DNA from: Nelumbo lutea
Lineage: Eukaryota > Streptophyta > Magnoliopsida > Proteales > Nelumbonaceae
Direction of reading: 5' to 3'
Length of the DNA stretch: 64,000 nt
Assembly (NCBI GenBank): GCA_022828595.1
Contig: JAKGHH010000005.1
Span: forward strand, 26,548,193-26,612,192
Positions 24,188 through 34,563 of the stretch are shown here, in pieces (position 1 is the first letter of the stretch; every line of letters begins with the position of its first letter). Below the pieces are notes generated by a model. That model did no database searches. It saw only the letters and a program-made list of their open reading frames with translations, and was not told the origin of the DNA. The translations under genes were made by a program, and so were the position numbers.

Positions 24188-25090
24188 GTAGAGCGTAACT
24201 TCTCCTTCACTCAGCCTTCTGCTTACCTTGAACCCCTGCAGTGAGTTACACGCATGAGTTGAAGCCCCAGAGTCAATACACTAGGACGCAGAAGCTACCA
24301 ATAGATTGGTTTCTATAACACAAGATTCGAAATTACCTTTCTTGTATTCCAGGTAGGCAGGACAGTTCCTTTTCTAGTGGCCGATCTTTTTGCAGAAGTG
24401 ACAGGCATCCGATGTCTTGTCCTTCCTCTACTTCTTGGGTTTGGCAGCCTTCTTCTGGGGCTTTCTCTTTGCCTTCCTTTTCTTGCCCGATTTGCCAGCT
24501 TCAACAAGCATGGCAATGGGCTCATCCTTTTTAATCAATTCTTTGGCCCTCTGCAACATATTGTTGAGTTCCTGCAAGCTGACGTTCAGCTTGTTCATGT
24601 TGTAATTCATGATGAATGGATTAAAGGATGGAGGCAGAGAGTGAGAATAGCATTGATCTGTGTTACCAGATCTAGCCCAGATCCAAGAGCCTCCAGTTCG
24701 TTGATATAACCCATAATCCGAAGACAATGGTCATGAACCTGTTGGCCCTTGGACATCTGCGCGGTCATGAATTGTTTCAAGACCTTCTACTGAGTAGAAC
24801 GATTCTGCTCTCCGTACATTGTCTTGAGACTGTCCAATACGTCTTTAGCAAGTTCGATCTGATCGAACTACCTCTGAATTGGGTTGTCCAAGGAGGCAAT
24901 GATATAGCAGCGGGCAAGGGAGTTTTTCTCCTCCCATTCTTGGTATTCTCTTCTCCGAGCCTCAGAAGCCCTATCTCCCGGACGATCTGGGGCAGGATTC
25001 TTGGCTACCTTATCCAATTTCTTAGAGGTTAAAACCAACATAGGGTTCCTCACGCAAGCATAAGCTAACCAAAGCTTGTCAACGGAAATG
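24188..25090 (-). pseudogene. gag and protease region of Copia II
   Basis: The minus strand carries gag from about 25090 (YACVRNPMLVLTSKKLDKVAK; RRREYQEWEEKNSLARCYIIASLDNPIQ) through NMNKLNVSLQELNNMLQRAKELI (about 24590) to a zinc-knuckle-like segment near 24390 and a protease remnant around 24270. The first 25 residues differ from those of Copia I gag, and an ATG equivalent to 12734 is missing, so the 5' end is replaced or truncated. Confidence 0.75.
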
Positions 25091-25857
25091 CAAGCTGATG
25101 AGTCAGGCTGACAAAAGGAATCCTACTACCTAGGTGAGCGAAGTCAAGGCCAGACCGTGTCAAAAGCTTCCTCCCCTACTAGGGCATAGTCTAGACCTCT
25201 GCACCAAATGCAAAGGAAATCCATCATCGTCTCGAGTACGGTCAAGACCCGATGCCCACATCGGGCATAGTCTAGACCAACGATGAGACCCATTATGCAC
25301 ACAAACAACATCCGACACTGGAACTCATCTTGTGTGTAGCCACGGAACACCCACTTGTCGATTGTGCCTCACAGCATTTACTGACTATAAGGCAATGCCT
25401 AGCCTGCACATGGACTCATCGGCTCATCTAAAGCACATGATTGAGGGTATGCATACCTCGTACCCGTAGAAAACATGGTACCAAGCTCTTCAGAGCCGAG
25501 GTCAACGCCTTCATGCTCTTCAGTCCTCCACAACCTCCTCATTGAGCGGAATTAGCATAGCAGCCAATGGAGCCCCTTGAAGCCGAGGACGTCTACATGC
25601 TCATAAGCCAGACTACTTCCAATGAGGCCTCGATCGCAACCAACATCACCACGCTCCTAGGTCGGGCTATCCTTAGCAACTCCAAAATCGACACCAACAC
25701 CTCCGCTCCCGAAGACCACTCTCTCCGACTTGGCCAAAGCTGAGGTCCTCGCCATAGAAGGCCACTCAATGCCTCCCAACAAGAACAACACTCCCTTCGG
25801 CTGAAGCCGAGGTCCTTAGCTAAGACCTCCACCACGGCCACGAGAGTGGAGGGCAAA
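25091..25857 (+). other. Right internal region of element E
   Basis: GC-richer sequence with no recognised domain. It contains short direct repeats of GGGCATAGTCTAGACC (about 25178 and 25264). It is assigned to element E because it runs into the right LTR through a purine-rich tract. Confidence 0.45.
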
Positions 25858-26420
25858 TGATGTAGGTGCTTTAAGCAGACCACTAGCATGATGACACATA
25901 GCCGAGGGCAGAGCCAATCAGCACGTCTAGCAAGGCGGAGGTTGGCACCTAGTGTAGGACCAATGGCATGACCACACGCAGCGAGCTCAAATTATCGTCC
26001 TGTCAGGGCCAGTTCGCATCCTAACCGCCCACATTTGTCTGCCTACGGGTGACCTCAAGTATAAATAGGGCATGTCTCCCCCAAGGTAAGGGGTCTCTCT
26101 CGGGGCCACCAGACTTTCTAGTGACCTCGTTTGAGCTCCTTGGACCTTGTCCACCCACTTTTCTATTCCCCCAGCCCCTCACTAACATGACCATCGGAGT
26201 CCCCATCTTGGGTTATCAACCAGGGCCTCTAACATTCCCTTCCTCGCAGGTACTCGGCCTCAACCGACCTCAGGCAGACTCCACTAGCCCTCAGTTGCAG
26301 TGCACTTTTGGCTCCTCTAGCACATGTCCTCAGCACACCCTCGGATCTATCCACTAGCCAACCCGTCTAGGAAGCTAAGCAAATTTACTGTGTTGTCCTC
26401 GGCCAATCCAAGCATTAACA
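25858..26420 (+). repeat. 3' LTR of element E
   Basis: 563 bp from TGATGTAGGTGC to AGCATTAACA, followed by the target duplication CTAGG. It includes TATAAATAGGG at about 26062, a likely LTR promoter that the left copy lost. Confidence 0.85.
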
Positions 26421-26425
26421 CTAGG

Positions 26426-26529
26426 TATTTGACCCTTGATGGATATCAATGTGTTGGAAAATCAAAGACAGTCCAATCCAACACCTAGTGCGGTACCATA
26501 ATCAAATCTAGGGTTATGTGTAATTTTCC
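26426..26529 (-). repeat. Continuation of the inverted Copia LTR fragment
   Basis: This is the reverse complement of the Copia LTR interior (equivalent to about 2625 down to 2520). It is contiguous with 18037-18203 once element E and one CTAGG are removed, and is cut at 26530 by the LTR of Gypsy C. Confidence 0.8.
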
Positions 26530-27237
26530 TATAGGTATATAGTGTCTGCTCAAATACTCAGAGAACATCAAACACTAAATTAACACCATGAGGTTGCATG
26601 CAAACAACCTATAATCAACTTTCCTGTTGTGATGAACTCATAGAGCGCATTGCAGAACTACGATAAACCCACAGTTCACTACATGCCTACAAGCCCATTC
26701 ATGACCCAGCTAAGAGAAACCTGGGCTGAGCGCATGGTGAGGCCCGTGTGTGGCCAAATCAGTAATAGACCACAGCCGATGCCAAAATGCCACATAGGGT
26801 TAATAGGATATCGCCCACTAGGCAGTGATGTCACTAAATGCCATGTCAATTAAATAAAGTGCACGAGAGGTAGTAGCAGCATGAGTAATGAGGGATCTTG
26901 AGGGGAAGGAAAGCTGACCCTCAAGAAAATCCCCATGAGACACGTGGAAAAAGCTTAGTGGTGCACTTAATGATTGGTAGCAAATCTTATATTCCCTTTC
27001 TCGATAGGTCAAATATACCTTTATCTCCTGCCTTTTAGGATCTCAGGATCTCCCCCATAAATAGAGATCTTCCTCGTAATCGACATTCACTCAACATTCA
27101 ACATCCATCACTCGAGCACTCTTTCACTCTAATCCCTTACCCTAGCACCCTTAGTCCGAAGGCCAACCTCCCTACTTCCTGGCCTTTCTCTATCTTTCAA
27201 AGAGACAGTTTCCCTTCCAAGCCTTACCCTACCTATA
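26530..27237 (+). repeat. 5' LTR of Gypsy C
   Basis: Starts TATAGGTATATAGTG, where relatives have TGTAGGTACATAGTG, so the terminal TG has mutated to TA. It ends near CCTACCTATA before the GTAGAATCTCTAG junction. It aligns through most of its length with the LTRs of Gypsy A. No tRNA-iMet primer site follows the LTR in any copy of this family. Confidence 0.85.
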
Positions 27238-27271
27238 GTAGAATCTCTAGTTCCATCTTTGATCACTGAGA

Positions 27272-29561
27272 ATGGTCTCACAAAGAATCAACCTTACCTC
27301 TATTCCAAAAGAGCAAAGCGATGTCTCGAAGAACACCAACTCAGGAGTGGAGGACCAACTCGAGATGGAGACACCTATGCAGGCTGATATCAAGATACTC
27401 TCGAATAAAGTATACAAGTTTGAGGCGCTTTTCAAGAATAGATTCAGAAGGATCAAACAAATGCAGGAGGAAATGAGAAGTGCCCTCTTGATCTTGCTTA
27501 ACCGTTCAGCTTAAGCCAAACAAACCCTCGCCGCCACTCTTGTCGGTGTCCCTAACCCTAACCCCAACCCCAACCCCAGCCATCATACCTCTAACCAAAC
27601 CTCCGCCATCCCAAAGCATCCCAACAGGGCCAACCCAACCTCGACCCAGATGGGCCACTAATCCATCCATCAGTTGAGATGAGCTGAAGGAATATGTCCA
27701 GAGGTTGGTAGTCAAAAGCCGCAATAGAGCCCAGGATTCAACCGTCCTACAGAAGTTGTATTCCAATTGCATTATGTACAAGCCCTACCCTACGGGGTAT
27801 GCTCCTCCTCAGCATTGGCTGTAGTACGATGGACAGAGGAGCAGCCTATAGGAACACATCAGAAAGTTCGAAGACACTCTCTGTTCCTTCACTCTTGACA
27901 GGGACATCAAGGTACGCAAGTTCTCAAAGTCCTTAACTGGCCCAACATACACATGGTTCGTGAGTCTCACCCCTGGAAGCATTGATTCGTGGAGTGAACT
28001 AGCCAAAAGGTTCTTATCAAAATGGTTCACCCTGGAGAGAAAGCTGACAATGGCCAATTTGCAGAACGTAGAGCAAGGACTAGGGGAGGACCTTCTGGCC
28101 TATATTATGAGGTTCCAGAAACTAACGCACTCTGTCTTTGACGAACACACCACTAAGAAAAGTTTCGTTGAGTAGTGCGTGTAGGGCATACACCCCACCT
28201 ACAGGATCAGTATCGAGAATGTTGAAGTCAAGACCTTTAACCAACTCTGGAGGTGTGTAGAGAGGACGGCACGGACCATCAAAGATACCTCTCCATACAA
28301 TAGGAATGAGGCATATGTGGTTGATAGAAATCCTAGAAGCAACGGAGGAGTCAGACAGGGGCCTTACCAATGTGACAATGCCCCTAGAAGAAGAAATGTC
28401 CCTCCCCACTTTCCCTACACAAAGGAGAAGGTGATCATGATAATGAACAAGTTAGTTGAGGACAGGGTCATCAACCTACCGCCACCACCAATAGGAGTGG
28501 ACTTGGAGAAGGACAAGAGCAGCGGGAGATGGTGCAACTTCCATCAGTCGCCACACCATGGCCTAACGGATTGTTTCACTTTAAGAAGACTATTTGTACA
28601 GAAAGTAAAGTTGGATCAGTTTTTCAAAAGAGACCCGGCATGTGTAGAAACTGATCCCCTCCCCTCCCATACCCAGGGAGGCTGCATTAATGTGGTAGGA
28701 ATAACTGGCCAGTACCAGTCCGATGCTATAATAGAAAAGTTGGAGCAGAGCCAAGAGCTGCAGCAATTCTTCACCAAGCAGGGGGCCAATATGACAACGT
28801 AGAAACTGGACATCAGGGCACTAGTGGAAGTCTTCAAGCACCCATTACAGCCCTACAGCCATGATCACAATAGTGTAGAGTTAACAACGGAAGACATGTT
28901 GGTTGCTAACCCCCACCACAACAAACCTCTATACATCTTGGCAAAAATAGACAGTTTTGAAATGAGAAGGTCGATGGTTGACCCAGGAAGCTCTATCAAC
29001 CTCATCTCCATCCACATGTTGCAGTTGATGAGCATCCGGATAGAGGATATCAAAGGACTGCCATTAGAAGTGATGGACTTTAACGGGAATGCGACCATCA
29101 CAGAGGGGTTCATCGAGCTACAAATAGCAATCGGCCCATTCAGCATCATGTAGGAGTTTTAGGTGATCCCAGGGCGGACCTCTTACCATGCCCTCTTGGG
29201 GCACCCACTAATATACGCCTTGGCTCTCGTCCCTTCAACATATCATCAGTGCATCAAAGCTAAACACTAAAGATGATGAATTAGGATCCCAGCCACTAGG
29301 GCCCTGTTCGATAAATCATAAATGCACCTGCAAGATGGTATTTATTTCACAGATCTGGCAGATGAAGGGGAGACGAGAATAGCCAAGGTCGAGGGGATGA
29401 ACCTGCCTAATCCCATAGAGATCAAACTGGCGGATACCGTCAAACAAAAGAAGAGGAGCAAATGTATCCAAGTGACGGGAAATGATGGAAAATACTACTA
29501 CACCATCATCATGGATTACAAGGACAACGAACCACCTGCAACCAAGAAGGCCATCCCTGAG
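27272..29561 (+). pseudogene. gag-protease region of Gypsy C
   Basis: It starts at ATG 27272 (MVSQRINLTSIPKEQ) with a coiled-coil-like N-terminal part ending in a stop at 27514. A proline/asparagine-rich linker and the gag core follow (27960-28175: SLTPGSIDSWSELAKR; LTMANLQNVEQ; RFQKLTHSVFDEH). An open frame 28317-28802 carries LVEDRVINLPPPPIGVDLEKD and a WCNFHQSPHH motif. The protease-like domain at 28824-29153 has MVDPGSSINLISIHML as active-site region, with Pro after the Asp. The region ends at ATKKAIPE before the putative intron at 29562. Stops at 28174, 28187, 28801 and 29151 show it is dead. Confidence 0.8.
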
Positions 29562-30030
29562 GTATGACATTATAAATTATAATTTATCTTGATTGTTAAA
29601 AATAAATAAAAGGTGACCTTGTTGCAATTTGTAAACTGCTTTCAAATTTTCTTTCAAAAAAATTCGTCCCTGATTTATAATCCTTTGTAATTTATTCCTA
29701 ATTACTTGAAAGAGCATCCTCCAAGAAAGCACATTATGAACTACAATTCTTTCCAAACGTATTTGTACATGTTACCTCTTTTCTATCAATAAAGAGTCAT
29801 CGTAATTATCTAACAAAACATTCTAAGCAATATTTCAACTAGCATTATTTCGTCGCACCATCCTCGCAAACCGAGCTCACTATAGTAATGTCATCGGATG
29901 ATAAACCAGTCACTGAGAATGACACAAGGGTACGACATTCAATCATAGTTACACCAAACAGAAAACTCCAAGAAAAAACATATACCTATATGAGAAAAAT
30001 AATAACATGAGCAATGATAGGAGTTAAGAG
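29562..30030 (+). other. Putative intron 1 of Gypsy C (protease/RT spacer)
   Basis: AT-rich and without frame, it starts GTATGACAT right after the GAG codon, the same place as in copy A. It ends near TTAAGAG (30030) or CTTTAG (30042), where the LEYCDEV block resumes. It is 469-481 bp. The resumption here is off by one base, which fits a one-base deletion relative to copy A. Confidence 0.6.
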
Positions 30031-30216
30031 AAAACACTTTAGAATACTGCGATGAAGTCAGAGCACCTCCTAGGTGCATGATGGACTCCATTGACATGAT
30101 CAAAGAACCGTCAGAGGAAATCAACTTAGCAGCTGATGAAATAGAGAAAAGACCGCTATACATATCGTCCAAACTAGCAGCTGAGGACAAAGAAAAACTT
30201 ATTGCACTACTGAAAG

Positions 30217-30285
30217 GTAAGGAGCTCTCCTTATCGCAAAACCTTAAATACTATAAACTAGTCTAATATGTGTTCTCTCTTCGCC
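30217..30285 (+). other. Decayed intron 2 of Gypsy C (donor intact, acceptor deleted)
   Basis: The donor AAAG|GTAAGG is retained and the body aligns with 9322-9391 (CTTTATCGCAAAAC / CCTTATCGCAAAAC; AGTCTAATA). The acceptor and the following EFQDV codons are missing through a small deletion, so coding resumes directly at TTCGCCTGG. Confidence 0.6.
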
Positions 30286-30518
30286 TGGTCATACAACCAA
30301 ATACCAGGATTAGATCTAGACTTTGTCAGACACTCCCTATGCATAGATCCCAAGTTCCATCTAGTGAAGCAGATGCAAAGGATTTTTAAGTTGTAAATAA
30401 CCCTGAAGATCAAAGAGGAAGTAGAGCGGCTCCTGAAAGTAGGTTTCATCAAACTTATAGCACACCCCCAATGGCTAGCCAATATAGTCCCAATAAAGAA
30501 GAAGAATGGACAACTCAT

Positions 30519-30586
30519 GTTAGTGTTCCCCACCTAGTCCTTTAGCAATAGCACATCACTCAAATGCTAAACTCACCTTATCGTAG
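30519..30586 (+). other. Putative 68-bp intron 3 of Gypsy C, within RT
   Basis: Borders are GTTAGT ... TCGTAG|G, with GCTAAAC as branch-point-like site (30566-30572). Removal restores ...KKKNGQL(M)-CCVDFRDLNKAC in frame. At 68 bp it is not a multiple of three and contains in-frame stops, so read-through would destroy the RT. Confidence 0.7.
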
Positions 30587-32400
30587 GTGTTGTGTTGATT
30601 TTAGGGACTTAAACAAGGCTTGTCAAAAAGATGAGTTCCCTCTACCCAATATGGAGGTGTTGATAGACTCGACTATAGGACATGAGCTCTTCTCTTTGCT
30701 AGATGCTTACAATGGATACAACCAATATTTGTGGATCCTACAGACGCACCCCACACAGCATTTAGGACACCGATAGGGAACTTCTACTACAAGATGATGC
30801 CCTTTAACCTGAAGAATGCTAGGGAAACTTACCAGAGAGCGATAACTAGCGTCTTCCATGATATAATACATAAAGAAATTGAATGCTATGTGGATGACAT
30901 AGTAGTCAAAGCGAAGAAGAAAGATGATCACTTCAAAGTCTTAAGGAAAGTCTTCACTCGATGTAGGGATTTCAAGCTAAGGTTAAACCCATTAAAATGT
31001 GCATGTGGAGTGCAGTCAGGCAAGTTCTTAGGCTACAGAGTAGACCAGACAGTGATACACCTGGATGAGAGCAAGGTCAAAGCCATCCCAAATCTCCCTC
31101 CTCCAACCAACAAGTCTCGACTAATAACTTTCTTAGAAAAGGTTTCATACCTAAGGAGGTTCACCCCTAGCCTTATGCATGCAACACTGCCACTGATGAA
31201 TTTAGTCCAAAAGTCTGATGAGTTTAATTGGTCCCAGAAGCATCAACAAACATTTGAACAACTGAAATCAACCCTTGCTAGGGCCCCAACCATGTCATCG
31301 CCCAAGGACGGGCAAAAATTTATGATATACATCGCAATAGGATCAGAGGCCATAGGATGCTTATTGGCATAGGAGGCCGATGATAGAGTGGAACTCTCAA
31401 TATACTATGCTAGTAGGACCTTTAAACTAGTTGAGAAGAATTACTCCCACATGGAATAGTAGTGTCTAGCGCTGGTCTTCGCTACACAAAAGTTTAGCAC
31501 TACATCCTAGGCTAGAAAATCAGGCTCATCGCACAAAACGACCCCATCAAGTTCTTCATGGACAGACCTCCCCTCTCTGATAGACTTGTCAAGTTGATGA
31601 TGTAGTTCAATGAATACACGATAGAGTACACCCAACCAAGGGCTATCAAGTGTCAAGCAGTAGTAGATTTGTTGATCACTTTTCCCTTAAGTAGTGATTT
31701 TTCCATATTTGATGAAGTACCCGGAGACACACCCATGATCGTTGTGGCCAAAAGCAATGAGTGGGTCCAGACCTTCAATGGGAGTAGCACTAGAACCTCG
31801 GCCGGCACCGGGATTACCCTAACCTCACCCAACAGGCAAATGTTTGCTTACTCCTTCAGACTCTAGTTTCCCTGTTCACACAATGTAGTTGAGTATGAGA
31901 CCCTGGTCCTCAGTCTAATCAAAGCAATAGAAGCTAGTGCAAATAAGATAAAGTTGATTGGTGATGCTAAACTGGTGATTGCCCAGCTTGATGGAAGTAC
32001 AATAGTAAAGGAGGTGACCATTCTGCCATATAGGACCTTGATCCAGAGGCTAGTCCGCAACCTGGACGTAGATTTCAAACACCAATGTAGATCCAAAAAT
32101 AGATTCCCTAACGTGCTAGCCACCTTAGGGTCCAAGATACAAGCTAGCATGAAGCCAATAGAGATCACCATCCAGTAAGTCGATAAACAATCAACCATCA
32201 CTTTGAAGTATTAGGTAGAAGAAGAAGATGAAATAACAATGGTTGATTGGAGGCACAAAATAATTCAGAAGCTAAAGAGTTAGACCATAGGGACACAAGA
32301 TAGCAAGTTGATCGCAAAATTCTAACTAGTGAGTGGAGTATTGTCACAGGCAGTCGGATGAAGTAAGACAAGATGCCTAAGGAAAGCAAAGGCTAAAGTA

Positions 32401-33834
32401 GTGTTGAACCAAGTGCATAAAATCCATTTTGGCAACATCACAAGCACTCTATTTCGAAAACTACAAAGGCTAGGGTATTATTGGCTTGCAGTGAAGTGGG
32501 ACTCTACCAAGGCACAGCAGGAATGCAATAAATGCATCCCACAAGTAGATGGCAAAGAATGCCTTGTGGTTTGTGAGGAGGAATGGAAGAGGATGTACAT
32601 AGACTATCTGAAAGACCACACATTGCTCATTGATACTACACTGAGGAGGAGGTTATTATCTAAGGCTATGCAGTTTTACCTCCAGGATGGAATGCTATAC
32701 AAAAAGTCACACATAGGAAAGCCATTGCAATGCCTAGATGGTGATGAGATCGACGAGGTACTAAAGGCAGCCCATAGCTCTGAACCAATGGCCCACTAGG
32801 GACAGCTAGCACTATACAACCATATCCTACACCTAGGTTTCTACTAGCTAACAAAGATGGGGGATATGCAGAGACACGTACGTAGAAGCCATAAGTGCCA
32901 AATCCATGGTGAAAGAATTTATAGGCATGCCAACAGTCTCCACCCAATCATCACACCCTAGCTATTCCATACTTGGGGGGTAGACCTCATAGGCAAGATA
33001 CACCCCCCTTCCAGAGGGTACTGCTTCATCATAGTGGCCATCGACTATTTCACCAAATGGGAAAAGGCCATACCCTTGCAACAAATCTGCACAGAAAACA
33101 TAGCCAATTTCCTAAGGCAGAACATAGTTCACAGATTCGGAGTTCTAATGTGAATACTGACAGAAAATGGCTTGTCCATCAAAAATCAAGAAGTTTGTGA
33201 CCTCCTAGAGCAATACAGTGCAAGATTAGGAACATCAACAAGATATTACCCACAAGGAAATGGACAAACCGAAGCCACAAACAAGACCTTACTAAGGATG
33301 TTGAGTAAAACAATGACCGATAATCAAAAGGATTGGGTAGAAAAGTTGTCAAAAACCCTTTGGGCCTATCGCACCTCTATCAAAAAAAGTACACAGGTGA
33401 TGTCGTACTCATTGGTATATGGTCAAGAAGTAGTACTACTAGCAGAAATACGGGCCATATCCGCCTGAGTAGACTTTGTGATATGTAAGAAAGTCAGACC
33501 AGAGGACATGGACCACCTACTCGCAAATAAGCTCAAGGTCATCGATGAAGCTAGAAACATGGCCTTGCAAAAGTAGATCAAATATAAACAAGCCCTAGCC
33601 ACAAACTTCAATAGACTTTTGAGACACAGAAACTTCAAAGAAGGAGACAAGGTACTCAAAATGGCGATAAACGTTAGGCAGGGCAAGTCTGCAGGAAAAT
33701 TCGCCCCAACATGGAAGGGGCCATATCTAATAAAAGAAGCCCATACTTCGAGTTATTATGTATTGAAGACTATAGACACAGAAGAAGAGGATGAAACAAT
33801 CAATGACTATTGGTCGAAACCCTACTTCGAGTAA
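32401..33834 (+). pseudogene. Integrase region of Gypsy C
   Basis: This holds zinc-binding and core integrase domains. A first HKIHFGN...GYYW...CNKC segment (32415-32550) resembles the His/Cys zinc-binding domain and is followed at 32740-32900 by a second such segment (AHSSEPMAH, LGFY, RRSHKCQIH). This looks like a partial duplication. In the core the first catalytic Asp is in GVDLIGKI, the second reads TENG (Glu in place of Asp) and the Glu is in NGQTEATNK. The C-terminal part 33619-33834 (GDKVLKMAI; GKFAPTWKGPYLI; YWSKPYFE) is a GPY-type tail without chromodomain. Stops at 33153, 33466 and 33573 break it. Confidence 0.8.
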
Positions 33835-34080
33835 TTCTGGATTTCCATAATTCCATTGCTGCATGTACTCATTCCATGAATAAATGAGCAATGTTTCAAT
33901 ATATCTGCTTTCTTATTGAACTCTACTGCTAATGCATGTATCAACAACTCGCACTTTTGCGATAAAGTTTCTTTTTTTATATATATAGTTCTGGGTACGA
34001 TAAGTCTATATGCATCTATATATACTTCGACAATAATCAAATGATCTGAATGCTATAACTCGTGTACTAACTTTCAGATA
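33835..34080 (+). other. Untranslated tail of Gypsy C
   Basis: AT-rich sequence after the integrase stop, without frame or LTR. It carries a short TATATATA run at about 33977. Confidence 0.4.
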
Positions 34081-34563
34081 TGTTCTCCATACTTGTTACA
34101 CCTCCTGGCAGCCCCAAGATTGCACTCATTCCTCGGCAACCTCGGGAAGGCCCTGGCAATCCCAAGCGCATTCTCATTCCTTGGCCGGTTACAGGATGTC
34201 ACAGTCGGTTCCGCAATGCCATAGCTGGTTCCACGATGCCACATGCTCCATGCGAAGGCCCTGGCAACCCCAGGCACGCTCTCATTCCCTTGTCAGTTCC
34301 AAGATGCCATGGCCGGCTCTGCGATGCAGTGCCCGGTTCCACAACGCTACACGCACCATGCAAAGGCCCTAGCAACCCCAAGCACACTCTCATTCCCTAG
34401 CCGGTTCCAGGATGCAGCCAGTTCCGCAATGTCGTGGCTAGTTCCATGATGCCACATGCTCCATGTGAAGGCCCTGGTAATCCCAGGCGTGCTCTCATTC
34501 CCTAGCCAGTTCAAAGATGTCGCAGCCGGTTCCATGATGTCGTGGCCAATTCCACGATGTCGG
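34081..34563 (+). repeat. Complex tandem repeat, CCGGTTCC(A/G)NGATG units
   Basis: About four higher-order units begin with GGCCCT(G/A)GCAA-like starts at 34149, 34257, 34375 and 34470 (spacings 108, 118 and 95). Each is built from 19-20-bp subrepeats of the type CCGGTTCCACGATGCCA. It is strikingly GC-rich and directly abuts AT-rich sequence at 34564. Open frames here on both strands are by-products of the repeat. Confidence 0.8.

Larger units (their letters stand above)
19349..25090 (-). mobile_element. Copia II, minus strand, 5'-truncated
   Basis: On the minus strand this element reads gag (about 25090 to 24310), integrase, RT, RNase H (to 21301), polypurine tract and 3' LTR (21286 to 19349). 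No 5' LTR or primer site is found to the right, so it is truncated at its 5' end. It is nested inside element E. Its LTR is very similar to the solo LTR at 37155-39108. Only a few frameshifts and stops break pol, so it is younger than Copia I. Confidence 0.85.
18204..26420 (+). mobile_element. LTR element E (Gypsy-like or LARD-like), CTAGG target duplication
   Basis: Two related direct repeats, 18204-18654 (451 bp) and 25858-26420 (563 bp), run from TGATGTAGGTGC to A(A)CA. They are flanked outside by a perfect CTAGG (18199-18203 and 26421-26425). The left LTR has lost about 110 bp. The interior contains little coding sequence of its own and holds the nested minus-strand Copia II. A purine run (GAGTGGAGGGCAAA) precedes the right LTR, suggesting plus orientation. 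No RT or integrase of its own was found, so it is deleted or belongs to a large non-autonomous type. Confidence 0.85.
30031..32180 (+). pseudogene. RT-RNase H of Gypsy C
   Basis: The RT begins with MMDSIDMIKEPSEE and RPLYISSKLAAEDKEKL (30078-30216). It continues after intron 2 with FAWSYNQIPGLDLDFV and WLANIVPIKKKNGQL (to 30518), and after intron 3 with CVDFRDLNKACQKDEF (30587). A frameshift lies near 30730. The frame 30731-31372 holds the palm with the catalytic YVDD (about 30891), the thumb and the connection to RNase H (FNWSQKHQQTFEQLK; PKDGQKFMIYIA). RNase H-like sequence at 31669-32178 (TFNGSSTRTSAGTGITLTSP; AKLVIAQLDG) is the second, archaeal-like RNase H typical of the Tat/Athila branch. 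Stops at 31371, 31459 and 31865 break it. Confidence 0.8.
26530..34080 (+). mobile_element. Ty3/gypsy element copy C (no 3' LTR)
   Basis: This copy is of the same family as A and D and has the most complete pol in the window: 5' LTR 26530-27237, gag-protease to 29561, RT, RNase H and integrase to 33834. No second LTR is found on the right, where sequence passes into an untranslated part and a tandem repeat at 34081. TTTCC (26525-26529) would be the left target duplication but has no partner. It shares three putative intron positions with copy A. Confidence 0.85.

Noticed and set aside
34080..34535. Open frames on both strands up to 106 aa
   Set aside because: They are a by-product of the GC-rich tandem repeat; the peptides are themselves repeats with no domain.
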